A DNA stretch of 64,000 bases from contig NZ_CP107976.1 in assembly GCF_036099295.1 (NCBI RefSeq), positions 8,432,001 through 8,496,000 on the forward strand. Direction: 5' to 3'. The notes beneath the pieces were generated by a model, which was given only the letters and a program-made list of their open reading frames with translations, did not search any database and was not told the DNA's origin. Source of the stretch: Streptomyces sp. NBC_00358. Lineage in GTDB: Bacteria > Actinomycetota > Actinomycetes > Streptomycetales > Streptomycetaceae. Below, in pieces: positions 15,468 to 24,239 of this stretch. Positions within the stretch are counted from its first letter, which is position 1, and each line of letters begins with the position of its first letter. Both the position numbers and the translations under genes were made by a program.

Positions 15468-16835
15468 ATGAGACCGAGCCGCCGCTCCCTGCTCGCCGCC
15501 ACCGCCGTACTGGGCACCGTCTTCGCCGTCCCCGCGCCCGCCGACGCCACCGAAGTGCCCGCCGCCGGCGCCTATTTCGTCCAGAGCGCCACCACGGGAC
15601 TGAACGCCGCCGACAGCTCGGGGGCGGTCGTCCAGCACAACCCCAAGGGCAACGAGGACCACCAGCGGTGGACCCTCCGCCCGAACGGCTCCTCCTCCGT
15701 CCTCGAAAGCGCCGACACCGGGGGCAGTTGTCTGGGCCGCGCGGGTGACCAGGCCCGGACCGTGCCCTGTACGAGCGCCGACGCCGCGTGGGAGGTGACA
15801 CCGACCGGAGCCGATCAGTTCACGCTCAAGGCCCCCGGAACGGACCGGTACCTGACGGTCGCGGCCAAGCCCTCCGGCTCCAACTACCCGGCCCAGTTGG
15901 CGATCGGCTCGCCGGGCGGTCTCGCCTCCTGGTACCTGACACCGGTCGAGGCCGCGACCCGCCCCATGCCGCCCCAGGACCAGCGCACCCTGGACCAGGT
16001 CACATTCCTCACCGCCCACAACGCCTACGCCAACGGCGTCGACGGCGGATTCGCCCCGCCGTTCGTCAATCTGGTGCCGAACCAGACCCGGGGCATCAAC
16101 CAGCAACTGTCCGACGGTGTCCGCGGGTTCATGCTCGACCTGCACCAGACCCCGGACGGCGCGATCCTCTGTCACGACAGCTGCACGCTCGTCAGCAGGC
16201 CGGTCGCGCTCTGGGTCGACCTCCAGCGCATGGTCGACTTCCTCAAGCAGCACCCGGACCAGTTCGTCACCGTGTTCCTGGAGGACTACGTCGACCCGGG
16301 GGTCCTGCGCGCCGAACTCGCCCGTGTGAACGGCCTGTCCGACGTCCTCTACCGCCCCGACCTGACCGGCGTGCGCGAGAAAGGCTGGCCGAAGCTCGCC
16401 GACCTGACCGCCGCGGGTCACCGGCTGCTCGTCTTCACCGACCACAGCCGAGCCTCCGACGAGTCCGCCGGACTCACCCGGGACAGCTTCGGCGTCATGT
16501 ACCAGCGCGAATGGACCGTCGAGAACTACTGGTCCATGGGCTCGGGGATCGGCTCCTCCGACTGGTCCTGCTACAGCCGCTGGTACGACGCGGGCACGAA
16601 CGTACCGCTCACCCGCACCGAGCCCGGTTTCCGCCCTCTCTTCGTCATGAACCACTTCCGTGACGCCACCATCTCCGGGACCGCAGGCACGGACAACACC
16701 AAACTCGCCGACCGTGCCCGCCGCTTCTGCCAGCCGGCCGCCCGCAAGAAGCCCAACTTCCTGGCAGTCGACCGCTACGACCTGGGCGATCCCGCCTCCG
16801 CGGTGAACACGCTGAACACGTACGTCTATCCGTAG
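15468..16835 (+). CDS. Secreted phosphatidylinositol-specific phospholipase C-like protein with beta-trefoil domain
   Basis: 455 aa. The N-terminus MRPSRRSLLAATAVLGTVFA is a signal peptide with a likely cut after ADAT. Residues ~30-155 resemble a ricin-type beta-trefoil with repeated Q..W strands (DHQRWTL, ending WYLTPVEA). Residues ~170-440 are a PI-PLC X-type barrel: LTAHNAYA supplies the first catalytic His, GFMLDL the next strand, ILCHDSC the second His, and FLEDYV the strand with acidic residues. Probably an extracellular phospholipase or glycophospholipid hydrolase. The start follows AGGAAGGG. A long hairpin follows the stop. Confidence 0.85.
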   Translation: MRPSRRSLLAATAVLGTVFAVPAPADATEVPAAGAYFVQSATTGLNAADSSGAVVQHNPKGNEDHQRWTLRPNGSSSVLESADTGGSCLGRAGDQARTVPCTSADAAWEVTPTGADQFTLKAPGTDRYLTVAAKPSGSNYPAQLAIGSPGGLASWYLTPVEAATRPMPPQDQRTLDQVTFLTAHNAYANGVDGGFAPPFVNLVPNQTRGINQQLSDGVRGFMLDLHQTPDGAILCHDSCTLVSRPVALWVDLQRMVDFLKQHPDQFVTVFLEDYVDPGVLRAELARVNGLSDVLYRPDLTGVREKGWPKLADLTAAGHRLLVFTDHSRASDESAGLTRDSFGVMYQREWTVENYWSMGSGIGSSDWSCYSRWYDAGTNVPLTRTEPGFRPLFVMNHFRDATISGTAGTDNTKLADRARRFCQPAARKKPNFLAVDRYDLGDPASAVNTLNTYVYP

Positions 16836-16847
16836 TCCGACCGGACC

Positions 16848-16901
16848 CGCGAGCCTCGCCGGAGCCCTCACCAGAGAGGAGCGCCCGAAGCGAGGCTCGC
16901 G
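16848..16901 (+). terminator. Long-loop hairpin after the PLC-like gene
   Basis: CGCGAGCCTCGC (16848-16859) pairs perfectly with GCGAGGCTCGCG (16890-16901) around a 30-nt loop, 13 bp after the stop. Confidence 0.6.
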
Positions 16902-17254
16902 GAGCAGGCTCGGTGCGCCCCTGTTCAACACCGGATACAGCGGCCGACCGGCCGGTCAGCCGGCAGGCACCGGAGCGGTCACGCGGCGGACGACTGTCAA
17001 CCGGTCTCAAAGGACCTCTGCCCCGTGAGGTCGACTCGCTTCGGCCCGGTGTGTTCGCGGTGTGTCACGGGGATGGGCGCCGGTGCCGGACAGATGGGAC
17101 TTCACGCACACCTGGTCCTCGACCACTCGTCGAGCCCGCCGTGGCGGCGTCGGCGGATGCGATGCGGTGGGACGGCAGACAAAGTGCCGACCGGTGCCCA
17201 GACTTGCTCCATGGCAATCGGCCGTGGGGCCGGCTCGGCATCTCGGGAGCGGAC
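16902..17254. other. Gap with no recognised gene; left flank of lower-GC island
   Basis: About 350 bp between the PLC terminator and the first island gene. The frame of the downstream gene is open here but lacks start context and codon bias. It presumably contains that gene's promoter; no repeat or att-like sequence was seen. Confidence 0.5.
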
Positions 17255-18784
17255 ATGACTTTCTCAGGCGGTCAAGGTCTCCAGTACCTGGAGTCGCTCG
17301 ACTCCGTCCGGATGCCCTGGGCGGCTCCTACGGGTATCTCGGAAACCGAGCGGCAACGACGGGACGACCACGAGCTTCAGGTTTTCATCGAAGTGCTCAT
17401 GACGCTTGCGCTGGGGCGCGATGTCGTCGTCCCCCAGTCGTACGCGTTCGATTCCGCTGGATTTCTCAGTGTCGCGCACACGGTCCTCCAGGCCCGCGAC
17501 AGGGCGGCCATCAATGAACACCCGTTCCGGCTGCACCTCTTCAAGGCAGATTCCTTCGAAGGGGCAGTAGCCGGCATGCTCGGTCGCGCCTTCGACAAGG
17601 ATCATCCCTTTTTGAGTTTTCTGCTGCCAGAACTCCATGGGCCGGAACGGTACGGTCTTGATCCTGATGATGTTCGCTGGCAGTCCGAGAACCTCGATCG
17701 GATCCTCAACAGTGACTGGATAGGAGTCGATCGGGCGCAGGCTCTGAGCGCGATCCGTGCGGAATTCCGAGCTCTTCCCCGAGTGAAGGCAGATCCCCCG
17801 GCGACGATACTGGGGCTGGGAGACTTACTCGCTTCCGCCATCGAGGAGACGTCCCCGATGGGAAGAGCGGCGCAATCTCTTTCCGATCCGTTCCGCGAGG
17901 TGCACGCGGAGCTCGTGACCGCGATCCGGCGCCTGGACCCGGTGCGCTCTCAGGCGTTCAGCCAACGCAGTCGTCTGCGCATGTCGGACCCGTGGCCCAA
18001 CGATCCGGATCGTCGAACACCGGAGCAAATCGTCGGAAGCAGGGGAACCCTCGATCTGGTAATAGAGTTCGTTGACACTTTGTACAACGCGATCGTGGTC
18101 GATTCCATCGGGATTGCGTCCGCGACCTTCAGCACTGAGGTGGCCGACGGGGATCGGATCCTCATCTCCCGTGCGATCGCGCAAGAGCTCGCCATCGCCC
18201 AATATCGCTCCGGGGCGCACCAGGCCGCCTGGTTGCCCCAACAGGGCGAATCGGCGGATGAATCAGAGGAACACCCACTGTTCGAAGTGCGACTCAACTC
18301 GCAGGTGGTCGCCACTGAACGTCGGACCGCCGACCAGTTGTCGAATCTCCGGGACAACGCGGTGGACGCGATCGCCGCCCTCCTCGACGCACGGGCGCAG
18401 CGGGGAGGTTCGGGCCGGGCGCGGTCGCCCTTCTGGAAGGGAATGGACAAGGTGGCTGAAGCGGAGAACGCGACGGCCGCCCGAAAGGCGCTCGACGCTC
18501 ATCTCGTGCGCGTCGCCTCAATTCTCGGCGGTCAGGGTGAGGCCGGGCTCGTCGGGAAATCCGGAGTTCAGGTCCTCCTCACCGGGAGTGGCGCCGCCGG
18601 TCCTGCGATGGCCGCCGCGCTGTGGCGATTTCCGGGCATCCTGGAATACCCTGCGATAGCCGTCGGAGCGGTCGCCCCTATTGTTGCCCAACAAGGAGTT
18701 CAGTCCGCTCGCCGCTGGAAGGACACGCGGCGCCGGGCTCATGCGCTCGGAAGGGTCGTCGACATGAGGGGCTATCAGCCTTGA
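17255..18784 (+). CDS. Unknown 509-aa protein with C-terminal hydrophobic hairpin
   Basis: I do not recognise this family. Start ATG 17255 follows GGGAG. Residues 1-380 look soluble and alpha/beta: ELQVFIEVLMTLALGRDVVV, then PQSYAFDSAGF, then FRLHLFKADSFEGAV and FLLPELHGPERYG. Around 330-400 are acidic and polar stretches. Residues ~440-490 are strongly hydrophobic and Gly/Ala-rich (VQVLLTGSGAAGPAMAAALW, then PAIAVGAVAPIVAQQG), compatible with one or two membrane-inserting helices, then a basic tail. GC and codon use are lower than in neighbours, suggesting transfer. The stop overlaps the TTG start of a Nudix gene (TTGA), so the two proteins are probably made together. Confidence 0.6.
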   Translation: MTFSGGQGLQYLESLDSVRMPWAAPTGISETERQRRDDHELQVFIEVLMTLALGRDVVVPQSYAFDSAGFLSVAHTVLQARDRAAINEHPFRLHLFKADSFEGAVAGMLGRAFDKDHPFLSFLLPELHGPERYGLDPDDVRWQSENLDRILNSDWIGVDRAQALSAIRAEFRALPRVKADPPATILGLGDLLASAIEETSPMGRAAQSLSDPFREVHAELVTAIRRLDPVRSQAFSQRSRLRMSDPWPNDPDRRTPEQIVGSRGTLDLVIEFVDTLYNAIVVDSIGIASATFSTEVADGDRILISRAIAQELAIAQYRSGAHQAAWLPQQGESADESEEHPLFEVRLNSQVVATERRTADQLSNLRDNAVDAIAALLDARAQRGGSGRARSPFWKGMDKVAEAENATAARKALDAHLVRVASILGGQGEAGLVGKSGVQVLLTGSGAAGPAMAAALWRFPGILEYPAIAVGAVAPIVAQQGVQSARRWKDTRRRAHALGRVVDMRGYQP

Positions 18785-19344
18785 GAGACCAGGGTCACCC
18801 CGAGCCGATCCGTCAAAAACGCGAGATCCTCGCCTACGGGAATCGTTTCGCCGAGGTCTTCGACGACGAGGTGGAATTCCCGGACGGGACCCCTGGCCGT
18901 TACCTGAGGATCGCACCTCGCGGTGGAGGACCAGGCGCCGTCGTACTGCCCATCCATGGAATGACGATCGGGCTGGTCCAGACGTACCGCTATCCGGTGG
19001 GATCGTGGCAGTGGGGGTTGCCTCGTGGTTTCTCCCACGATGGAGACCCCCTTGTCACGGCCCGGGTGGAACTCCGTGAGGAACTAGGCGTACAGGACGC
19101 CGAGTTCGAACTCCTGGGCGCCATGACACCGGATTCAGGAATGCTGGCGACCCGGGTTGCCCTGGTGCTCGCCCGGGTCAACGACCCCACAGGCCGGGCA
19201 GTTGACGTGCGAGAGGTCGCCGCCACGCGCTGGCTCCACATCCGAGAGCTCTGGAAGTGGGTCGCGGAAGGGCGTATCGAGGACGGAATGTCATTGGCCG
19301 CACTGACACTGGCCCACGCACTCGACCGTCTCCCCGCCCACTGA
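18781..19344 (+). CDS. Nudix hydrolase-like protein
   Basis: 187 aa from a TTG that overlaps the upstream stop (TTGA). No ATG/GTG start exists near the domain in this frame, so coupling to the 509-aa gene decides the start. The fold runs YLRIAPRGGGPGAVVLPI, then GLVQTYRYPVGSWQWGLPRG and the Nudix helix. The helix ends in ELREELGV, giving the REx2EE-like core, but the upstream Glu position is Asp and the Arg before EL is Val, so the box is degenerate. ADP-ribose pyrophosphatase-like members have the same WGLPRG lead-in. Substrate is unknown; activity may be reduced. Confidence 0.75.
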   Translation: MRDQGHPEPIRQKREILAYGNRFAEVFDDEVEFPDGTPGRYLRIAPRGGGPGAVVLPIHGMTIGLVQTYRYPVGSWQWGLPRGFSHDGDPLVTARVELREELGVQDAEFELLGAMTPDSGMLATRVALVLARVNDPTGRAVDVREVAATRWLHIRELWKWVAEGRIEDGMSLAALTLAHALDRLPAH

Positions 19345-19405
19345 GGACACAAGCGAGCCTCCACGCCGAGGAGGAGCCGCATCGGCCTCGATGCGCCCAG
19401 ATCCT

Positions 19406-19447
19406 CACAGCGACCACAGCGACCACAGCGACCACAGCGACCACAGA
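19406..19447. repeat. 9-bp tandem repeat (CACAGCGAC)
   Basis: Four full units plus a partial fifth, in the gap between the Nudix gene and the small zinc-ribbon-like gene. It is probably non-coding. Confidence 0.8.
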
Positions 19448-19537
19448 AGGGCCAGCCCGGCCCCGCAGGGCGGTTTCGCTCCTCACTGTCCCCGGCACGT
19501 GGCAAGATCTCACCACCGCAGAGGTGGGAGGAATTCT

Positions 19538-19756
19538 GTGCCAAGGCAGGTCATACGTCCGAGCGATGAGAACCCCTCGGCAGAGATGGCTGAGTTCCAG
19601 TTCTGGAAGTGCCGTCAATGCGGAACCGAGCCCTTGGCCCTGTTCGTGGACGAACGGGGCCGGTACCACTACCGGCACGACGACCCGGAGGGGCTGGATC
19701 CGCACACCGATGTCGTTGCCCTCGGGTACGTGGACGGGGTATTGACCCGCTTCTGA
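19538..19756 (+). CDS. Small hypothetical protein with Cys pair
   Basis: 72 aa from GTG 19538, which has a strong GGGAGGAA before it. The frame is open further upstream only because of the 9-bp repeat. The core is FWKCRQCGTEPLALFVDERG, a CxxC knuckle followed by beta strands (RYHYRH, VVALGYVDGV). It looks like half of a zinc ribbon. Function is unknown. Confidence 0.55.
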   Translation: MPRQVIRPSDENPSAEMAEFQFWKCRQCGTEPLALFVDERGRYHYRHDDPEGLDPHTDVVALGYVDGVLTRF

Positions 19757-19965
19757 GGCGGCGGGCCCGCAATGGTCCCGGACTGCGAATGCAGCCAGGC
19801 CGCGCCCTCGTGCTGGTGCGGTGACCGGCAAGGTTCACTGGGGCGCGTCGCTGGTCGGGCCCCAGGCTCGTAGCCCGGTCGGATATTGGCTCGCCCAGGA
19901 GGGTGTTGACGTGGCGGCGGCCACGAAGGCACCGAGCGTCACCTCGTGGCACCGTCGACAAGGAA

Positions 19966-20394
19966 TCAGGCAACCTTCGCCCTGTTCAGGCACCACGCGA
20001 ACACAGCCGCTCCGACGGGTATCGCGACAAGGCAGCCGATGAAGACACCGGCCTCCGAGTCGGCCAACGCCGGAAGGGCCCAGTTCGCTGCTGCGGCCAC
20101 GAGCAGTGTCACCGCTGCCAGCGCAAGGACAGCGGCGACAACGGCAAGCCGCCGGCGCGGCCCCGCACGGTACAACTGAACCGCAGGCAAGACCGCAGGC
20201 CAGATCACAAGCATGCCCGTAGCCAACGTGAAGGAGCCGGGCAGGCCCCCGAACGGCCACGCCAGCAGGGTGACAACCCCGAAGATGGCGAGGCCGCCGA
20301 GTTCCAGCAAGAAGGTCTCCACCACCAGGTCCCCCACCAGGTCCCATGGACGTCGCCGAATCGAGCCGTTACCGCTGTTCTGGTCATCAGCCAC
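19966..20394 (-). CDS. Small membrane protein, unknown
   Basis: 142 aa with four predicted transmembrane helices: GGLAIFGVVTLLAWPFGGLP, TLATGMLVIWPAVLPAVQLY, LAVVAAVLALAAVTLLVAAA and GVFIGCLVAIPVGAAVFAWC. The N-terminus is polar. No family is recognised. It is a neighbour of another unknown membrane protein on the same strand (43 bp upstream) and lies in the lower-GC island. Confidence 0.6.
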   Translation of the reverse strand: MADDQNSGNGSIRRRPWDLVGDLVVETFLLELGGLAIFGVVTLLAWPFGGLPGSFTLATGMLVIWPAVLPAVQLYRAGPRRRLAVVAAVLALAAVTLLVAAAANWALPALADSEAGVFIGCLVAIPVGAAVFAWCLNRAKVA

Positions 20395-20437
20395 GTCGGC
20401 ACAGTACCCACCGAACGGGCGAATGCCGCCTGATGTG

Positions 20438-21130
20438 TCACTGGTGATGTGCCCCGTCGGCTTCGGATCCGTCCAGACGGTCGGCCTGGCGGACCTCCGT
20501 GGGGTCCGTCGGGTTGTAGACGATGGCTACGTGACCTCCGGGCTTCGCGTCGTTTCCCGAGCCGTCTCCGACGTCGATAGTCTTTTGCACCGTCCTGGGC
20601 GGTGTGCTGAAGCGCACGGTCAAGGAGTTCGTCCAGCCTTCCTCCGTCCGGCCGGCAATGGCGACTACGCTCGCTTCGGTCCTTTGCCCGTGCTCCCGGA
20701 GGTTCTGCAGCAACTGGTCCTCCTGGCCGGCTTTCCACCCCATGAATCCGGCCACGGTGCCGAACATCAGGAAACCCACAGCAGTCGTTCGGGCTCTGGC
20801 CCAGCGGGGGTCCCGCAGCGGCGATGGCACACCAACTCTGGAGACCAGCCCCGTACCGACTGTGGAGACCAGCCCCGTCGTGAGGCGGCCCGGCGGAGGA
20901 ATTTGATCGGCCCAACGACGAGCCCGGCCCCACCGGCCCAAGAGCAGGCTCGGGACAGCGCCCGCAGCGGACAGCGCCACCGCGCCGCCGAGAACCTGGT
21001 TCCAGGTCAGCTCGAAGGGATCGAACGCGAGCCACACCACGAAGGCCGCGACGCCTGCCAGCGAGCCCCACCCCTTGAGAAAGAAGTACTTCCCCCGGCT
21101 GTCGCTCTGTACGGACCTGCGCTCACTCAT
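20438..21130 (-). CDS. Membrane protein with C-terminal DUF3592-like domain
   Basis: 230 aa. There are two N-terminal helices (WGSLAGVAAFVVWLAFDP; GGAVALSAAGAVPSLLLGRW), a third (AVGFLMFGTVAGFMGWKAGQ) and then a soluble C-terminal domain of ~85 residues (HGQRTEASVVAIAGRTEEGW, later GGHVAIVYNPTDPTEVR) resembling DUF3592. The YNP..P motif supports this. Role is unknown. It is probably co-transcribed with the small membrane protein downstream. Confidence 0.6.
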   Translation of the reverse strand: MSERRSVQSDSRGKYFFLKGWGSLAGVAAFVVWLAFDPFELTWNQVLGGAVALSAAGAVPSLLLGRWGRARRWADQIPPPGRLTTGLVSTVGTGLVSRVGVPSPLRDPRWARARTTAVGFLMFGTVAGFMGWKAGQEDQLLQNLREHGQRTEASVVAIAGRTEEGWTNSLTVRFSTPPRTVQKTIDVGDGSGNDAKPGGHVAIVYNPTDPTEVRQADRLDGSEADGAHHQ

Positions 21131-21235
21131 CTGCGCCTCCTCGCCCCGTAAGAGTTATGACACCCCGGTCGCCGCCGAGGTTGTAGTGGTGGCCGGCTCC
21201 GTGTCCGAGGCTTCGGGTGGGTACCTCACAAGGCG

Positions 21236-21262
21236 TGCCCCCGACAGAATTCGAACCTCCGC
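21236..21262 (-). other. tRNA 3'-end-like fragment, candidate attachment-site remnant
   Basis: On the minus strand the sequence contains GCGGAGGTTCGAATTCTGTC followed by GGGGGCA. It has the GTTCGAA T-loop flanked by a plausible 5-bp T-stem (CGGAG/TTCTG with wobbles) and a 3' acceptor-like strand. No D-arm or anticodon arm is found upstream, so it is only a fragment. It sits at the right edge of the lower-GC island, where integrative elements leave attR/attL copies of tRNA ends. No second copy was seen at the left edge. Confidence 0.5.
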
Positions 21263-21298
21263 ACACGGCCCCCGAGGACCACATGCGACACTGCCGCG

Positions 21299-22219
21299 AT
21301 GACTGGAGAAACGATCACCGCGGCAGCCGCGGGCACCTGGAAGCTGGGCGAACTCACCGTCAACCGCGTCGGGTTCGGTGCGATGCGCTTGACCGGCAGC
21401 GCGGCCTTTCATCAAGGAACGCCGAGCGACCGTGCCCGCTCGATCGCCGTGCTGCGGCGCGCTGTCGAGCTGGGCGTGGACCACATCGACACAGCGGCCT
21501 TCTACTTCTCCTCCCTGCGTTCCTCGAACGAACTGATCAACAGCGCGCTCGCGCCGTACGCGGACGAACTGCTCATCGCCACCAAGGTCGGGCCTTTCCG
21601 TGACTACGCGGGGGAGTGGGGTGACAGCGCCCGGCCGGACCAGTTGCGTTCCCATGTCGAGGAGAACCTGCGGCAGCTCGGCCGCGATCACCTGGACCTG
21701 GTGTACCTCCGCCGTATGCGGCAGGACTCGATCGCCGAACACTTCGGAGCACTCGCCGAGTTGCGCGACGCGGGCCTGATCCGGCATCTCGGCGTCTCCG
21801 ATGTCGAGATCCGGCACCTCGACGAGGCCCGGGCCATCGCGCCGGTGGTCGCGGTGCAGAACCGGTACGGCCTCGGCCTTCCGTCCCCCGAGGGCGATGC
21901 CGTACCGCGTGCCTGCGGTGAACTCGGCATCGCCTTCGTGCCGTTCTTCGCCATCGCGCGCAACGGCGGTTCACTGGGCCCTGGGGACCGGGACGGCGAC
22001 GAGGCCGAGGTGATCGCCGTCGCCGAGGCGCACGACGCGACGCCCGCCCAGATCCGGCTCGCCTGGACCCTCCACCAGGGCCCGCACGTGCTGGCCATCC
22101 CCGGGACCGGCAACCCCGACCACCTGGCGGAGAACATCGCCGCCGGAGCCCTGCGCCTGACGGACGCGCAGCTCGCCCGCCTCGACGCGCTGCACTCCCG
22201 GGGAGCCGGGGACGTATAG
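21299..22219 (+). CDS. Aldo/keto reductase
   Basis: 306 aa, (beta/alpha)8 NADPH-dependent oxidoreductase. Visible: the N-terminal cap ELTVNRVGFGAMRLTG, the catalytic Asp/Tyr region HIDTAAFYFSSLRSSNELI, Lys in ATKVGPF, the DLVYLRRM strand (the usual tetrad His position is not His) and the C-terminal VLAIPGTGNPDHLAENIAAG cofactor segment. Substrate is unknown. The ATG at 21299 has almost no Shine-Dalgarno, so leaderless translation is possible. It is the first normal high-GC gene after the island. Confidence 0.88.
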   Translation: MTGETITAAAAGTWKLGELTVNRVGFGAMRLTGSAAFHQGTPSDRARSIAVLRRAVELGVDHIDTAAFYFSSLRSSNELINSALAPYADELLIATKVGPFRDYAGEWGDSARPDQLRSHVEENLRQLGRDHLDLVYLRRMRQDSIAEHFGALAELRDAGLIRHLGVSDVEIRHLDEARAIAPVVAVQNRYGLGLPSPEGDAVPRACGELGIAFVPFFAIARNGGSLGPGDRDGDEAEVIAVAEAHDATPAQIRLAWTLHQGPHVLAIPGTGNPDHLAENIAAGALRLTDAQLARLDALHSRGAGDV

Positions 22220-22357
22220 GACCGAAGGCGAAGGTCCTTGCCGGGCAGGGACCAGGGCAAGGGCAGGGGCAGGGGCAGGGCGGGCCGCGTACATCGGTTC
22301 GCGTTCGGCGGGATGCCCCCGGCCCGTCGCGCCGGGAGGGCGTCGTCGGCCGGCCCG

Positions 22358-23410
22358 TCAGGCCCGTGCGCGTGATCGTCCTCCGGCCCGTACGACCCGC
22401 CCGGCGGCCACCTTCTGGAGCAGGCTGTAGGCCAGCACCGGCAGCAGGACGTGCGGGCGGTCGGGCAGGGTCGTGGTGATGAGCACCGCACTGGCACTGC
22501 TGTTGTTCATTCCGCAGGCCAGGGTGACCGAGGCGCCCGCGGGTGCGTCGAGCCGCAGGGCGCGGGCGGTGACCAGGCCCAGTGCGAACGACAGCCCGCA
22601 GACGGTGGCGGCGACGCCCACCGCGGCCGTGAACAGGACCGGTTCGGGGTGGGCGAGGAAGGGGCCGAGGGCTCCGCTCGCGTTGACGTAGGTCAGTAAC
22701 AGGGAGGCGAGTATCGCCGACGGAACCGCCGCTCCCACCAGGAGAGCCGTGGGGCGGCGTGGCAGCACCAGTCGGCACAAGATGCCCGCACCGCAGGGCA
22801 GCAGGACCCCCGTGAGCGCGAAGCCGCTGCCCGCGGTCCGGGCCGCGTCCGCCAGCGAGCCGGCGTACGCGCCGTGCAGCAGCGGGCCCAGGACCGTCAG
22901 GGTCACCGGGACGGTGAGCGGACTGACGATCGTGGACGCCAGGACGAGGCCCACGGCTGTCGGCTGGCAGCCGTCCCCCTTCCCGGTCCACACCGTCGCT
23001 CCCGCCGCCACAGGCATCGCGACGATCAGGATCATCGCCGTGATCAGCCCACTGCCCCCGTCGCTGTCGGGGGACTGCCGCAGCGCGAACGCGACGCCCG
23101 GGATGATCAGCAGCGGTGCGGCCAGATGCAGGGCGAGGCCCGTCAGCAGCGCGGTGGGACGGCCGAGAAGCACGCGCAGTTCGTGCAACGGCACTTGCAG
23201 ACCGGCTGTGAACAGGACCAGGGAGAGCAGGAACGGCGCTGTTCTGAAAGGGAGTTCGAGAGTATGGGCGGGGCCGAGCCAGTGGGTCCGGCGCAGCCAC
23301 AGACCCGGGGCGGGGACCGTCGCGGCGGCGAGGTAGGCGATGGCCACCGCCCAGCCGAGGTGGCTACGGAGCAGAGTGAGGGGGGACGTCGCGGTGGTCG
23401 TCGGGTGCAT
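22358..23410 (-). CDS. Bile acid:sodium symporter (BASS) family transporter
   Basis: 350 aa with about 9-10 transmembrane helices. Two crossover signatures of the family are visible: AMPVAAGATVWTGKGDGCQP followed by ASTIVSPLTVPVT, and ACGMNNSSASAVL near the C-terminus (sodium and substrate sites). Streptomyces members may transport organic anions; the real substrate is unknown. Its start lies inside the 3' end of the upstream PAP2 gene (47-bp overlap), suggesting translational coupling. Confidence 0.82.
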   Translation of the reverse strand: MHPTTTATSPLTLLRSHLGWAVAIAYLAAATVPAPGLWLRRTHWLGPAHTLELPFRTAPFLLSLVLFTAGLQVPLHELRVLLGRPTALLTGLALHLAAPLLIIPGVAFALRQSPDSDGGSGLITAMILIVAMPVAAGATVWTGKGDGCQPTAVGLVLASTIVSPLTVPVTLTVLGPLLHGAYAGSLADAARTAGSGFALTGVLLPCGAGILCRLVLPRRPTALLVGAAVPSAILASLLLTYVNASGALGPFLAHPEPVLFTAAVGVAATVCGLSFALGLVTARALRLDAPAGASVTLACGMNNSSASAVLITTTLPDRPHVLLPVLAYSLLQKVAAGRVVRAGGRSRARA

Positions 23411-24107
23411 CGGGGCGCTCTTCCGTCGTGGGACCTGGCCGGAGACGGGGCGCCGATATCGCGGAGTGGGCGCGGGGGAGGAACCGCGCGAGGACGTACA
23501 GGAGCAGGCTCAGCCAGCAGGTGGCGAACAGCCAGCCGCCCACGACGTCGGAGAACCAGTGAACGCCCAGGTAGACACGGGAGAGGCCGACCAGCACGGC
23601 CCAGCCGCCGATGAGCAGGACGAGGGTCTTTCTGCAGCGCGGGACGCGGGCGAGCACCGCGACGACGAGCAGTCCGGCGGCGACGGCGGAGGTGGTGGTG
23701 TGACCCGAGGGGAAGGACCAGCCCGAGGCGTGAGTGGCCCAGTCCGCCACGGGCGGCCGGGGGCGCGCGACCAGTGACATCACGGTGAACCGCACCGCCT
23801 GCGCGGCGGCCAGGCAGCAGACGCAGGCGACGACGGCGCGGAGGCGTTCCCGAGCGGTTCGCCCGAGGAGGAGGCCGGCGACGACCACCAAGGCGTACGG
23901 GACGACTCCTGTCCCGGTGTACGTCACCCCGCGTGCCAGGGCCAGTGCCACGTCCGGGCGATGTGCGACGGACCAGGAGGTGAGCTCCGTGTCGCCGAAC
24001 AAGGGGGCACCGTCGTGCCCGGTCACGATCAGTGTCAGCAGCACGAACGCGGCCAGGCCTCCCACCGCCGTGGAGCCGGCGATGTCTCCGGTGTCCGCGT
24101 GCTTCAT
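23364..24107 (-). CDS. PAP2-family membrane phosphatase
   Basis: 247 aa, about six transmembrane helices. The three-part acid phosphatase signature is complete: ARPRPP (first Arg/Pro motif), WSFPSGHTTTS (catalytic His) and SRVYLGVHWFSDVVGG (second His and Asp). The family dephosphorylates lipid phosphates such as undecaprenyl or phosphatidic derivatives at the outer membrane face. The ATG at 24107 overlaps the stop of a 20-codon upstream ORF (ATGA) and lacks its own clear RBS. The 3' end overlaps the BASS transporter gene. Confidence 0.9.
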   Translation of the reverse strand: MKHADTGDIAGSTAVGGLAAFVLLTLIVTGHDGAPLFGDTELTSWSVAHRPDVALALARGVTYTGTGVVPYALVVVAGLLLGRTARERLRAVVACVCCLAAAQAVRFTVMSLVARPRPPVADWATHASGWSFPSGHTTTSAVAAGLLVVAVLARVPRCRKTLVLLIGGWAVLVGLSRVYLGVHWFSDVVGGWLFATCWLSLLLYVLARFLPRAHSAISAPRLRPGPTTEERPDAPDDHRDVPPHSAP

Positions 24108-24166
24108 GGCCGGGCCCGGTGGGCATCGGCCCAGCGCGCGGGTGCGACGCCCGGGGCGGCGGACAT
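24104..24166 (-). CDS. Short leader ORF (20 aa) coupled to the PAP2 gene
   Basis: ATG 24166 is preceded by AAAGGGG with good spacing and encodes MSAAPGVAPARWADAHRARP. Its TGA overlaps the PAP2 ATG as ATGA. Because the PAP2 gene lacks its own RBS, translation is probably delivered by this leader. No attenuation structure or codon run (such as Cys or Trp clusters) is apparent. Confidence 0.5.
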   Translation of the reverse strand: MSAAPGVAPARWADAHRARP

Positions 24167-24239
24167 GGGTGTGACCCCTTTCGATGGCAGGCGCGCACGC
24201 GACAGGGGACCTCGCCCGTGACGCCTGCGCGACTGGATT

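Noticed and set aside
19821..20042. 73-aa plus-strand ORF in the gap before the membrane protein
   Set aside because: It runs antisense into a supported gene, lacks an RBS and shows no recognisable domain.
21236..21300. Complete tRNA gene on the minus strand
   Set aside because: Only T-arm and 3' acceptor-like sequence is found; no D-arm or anticodon stem can be folded upstream.
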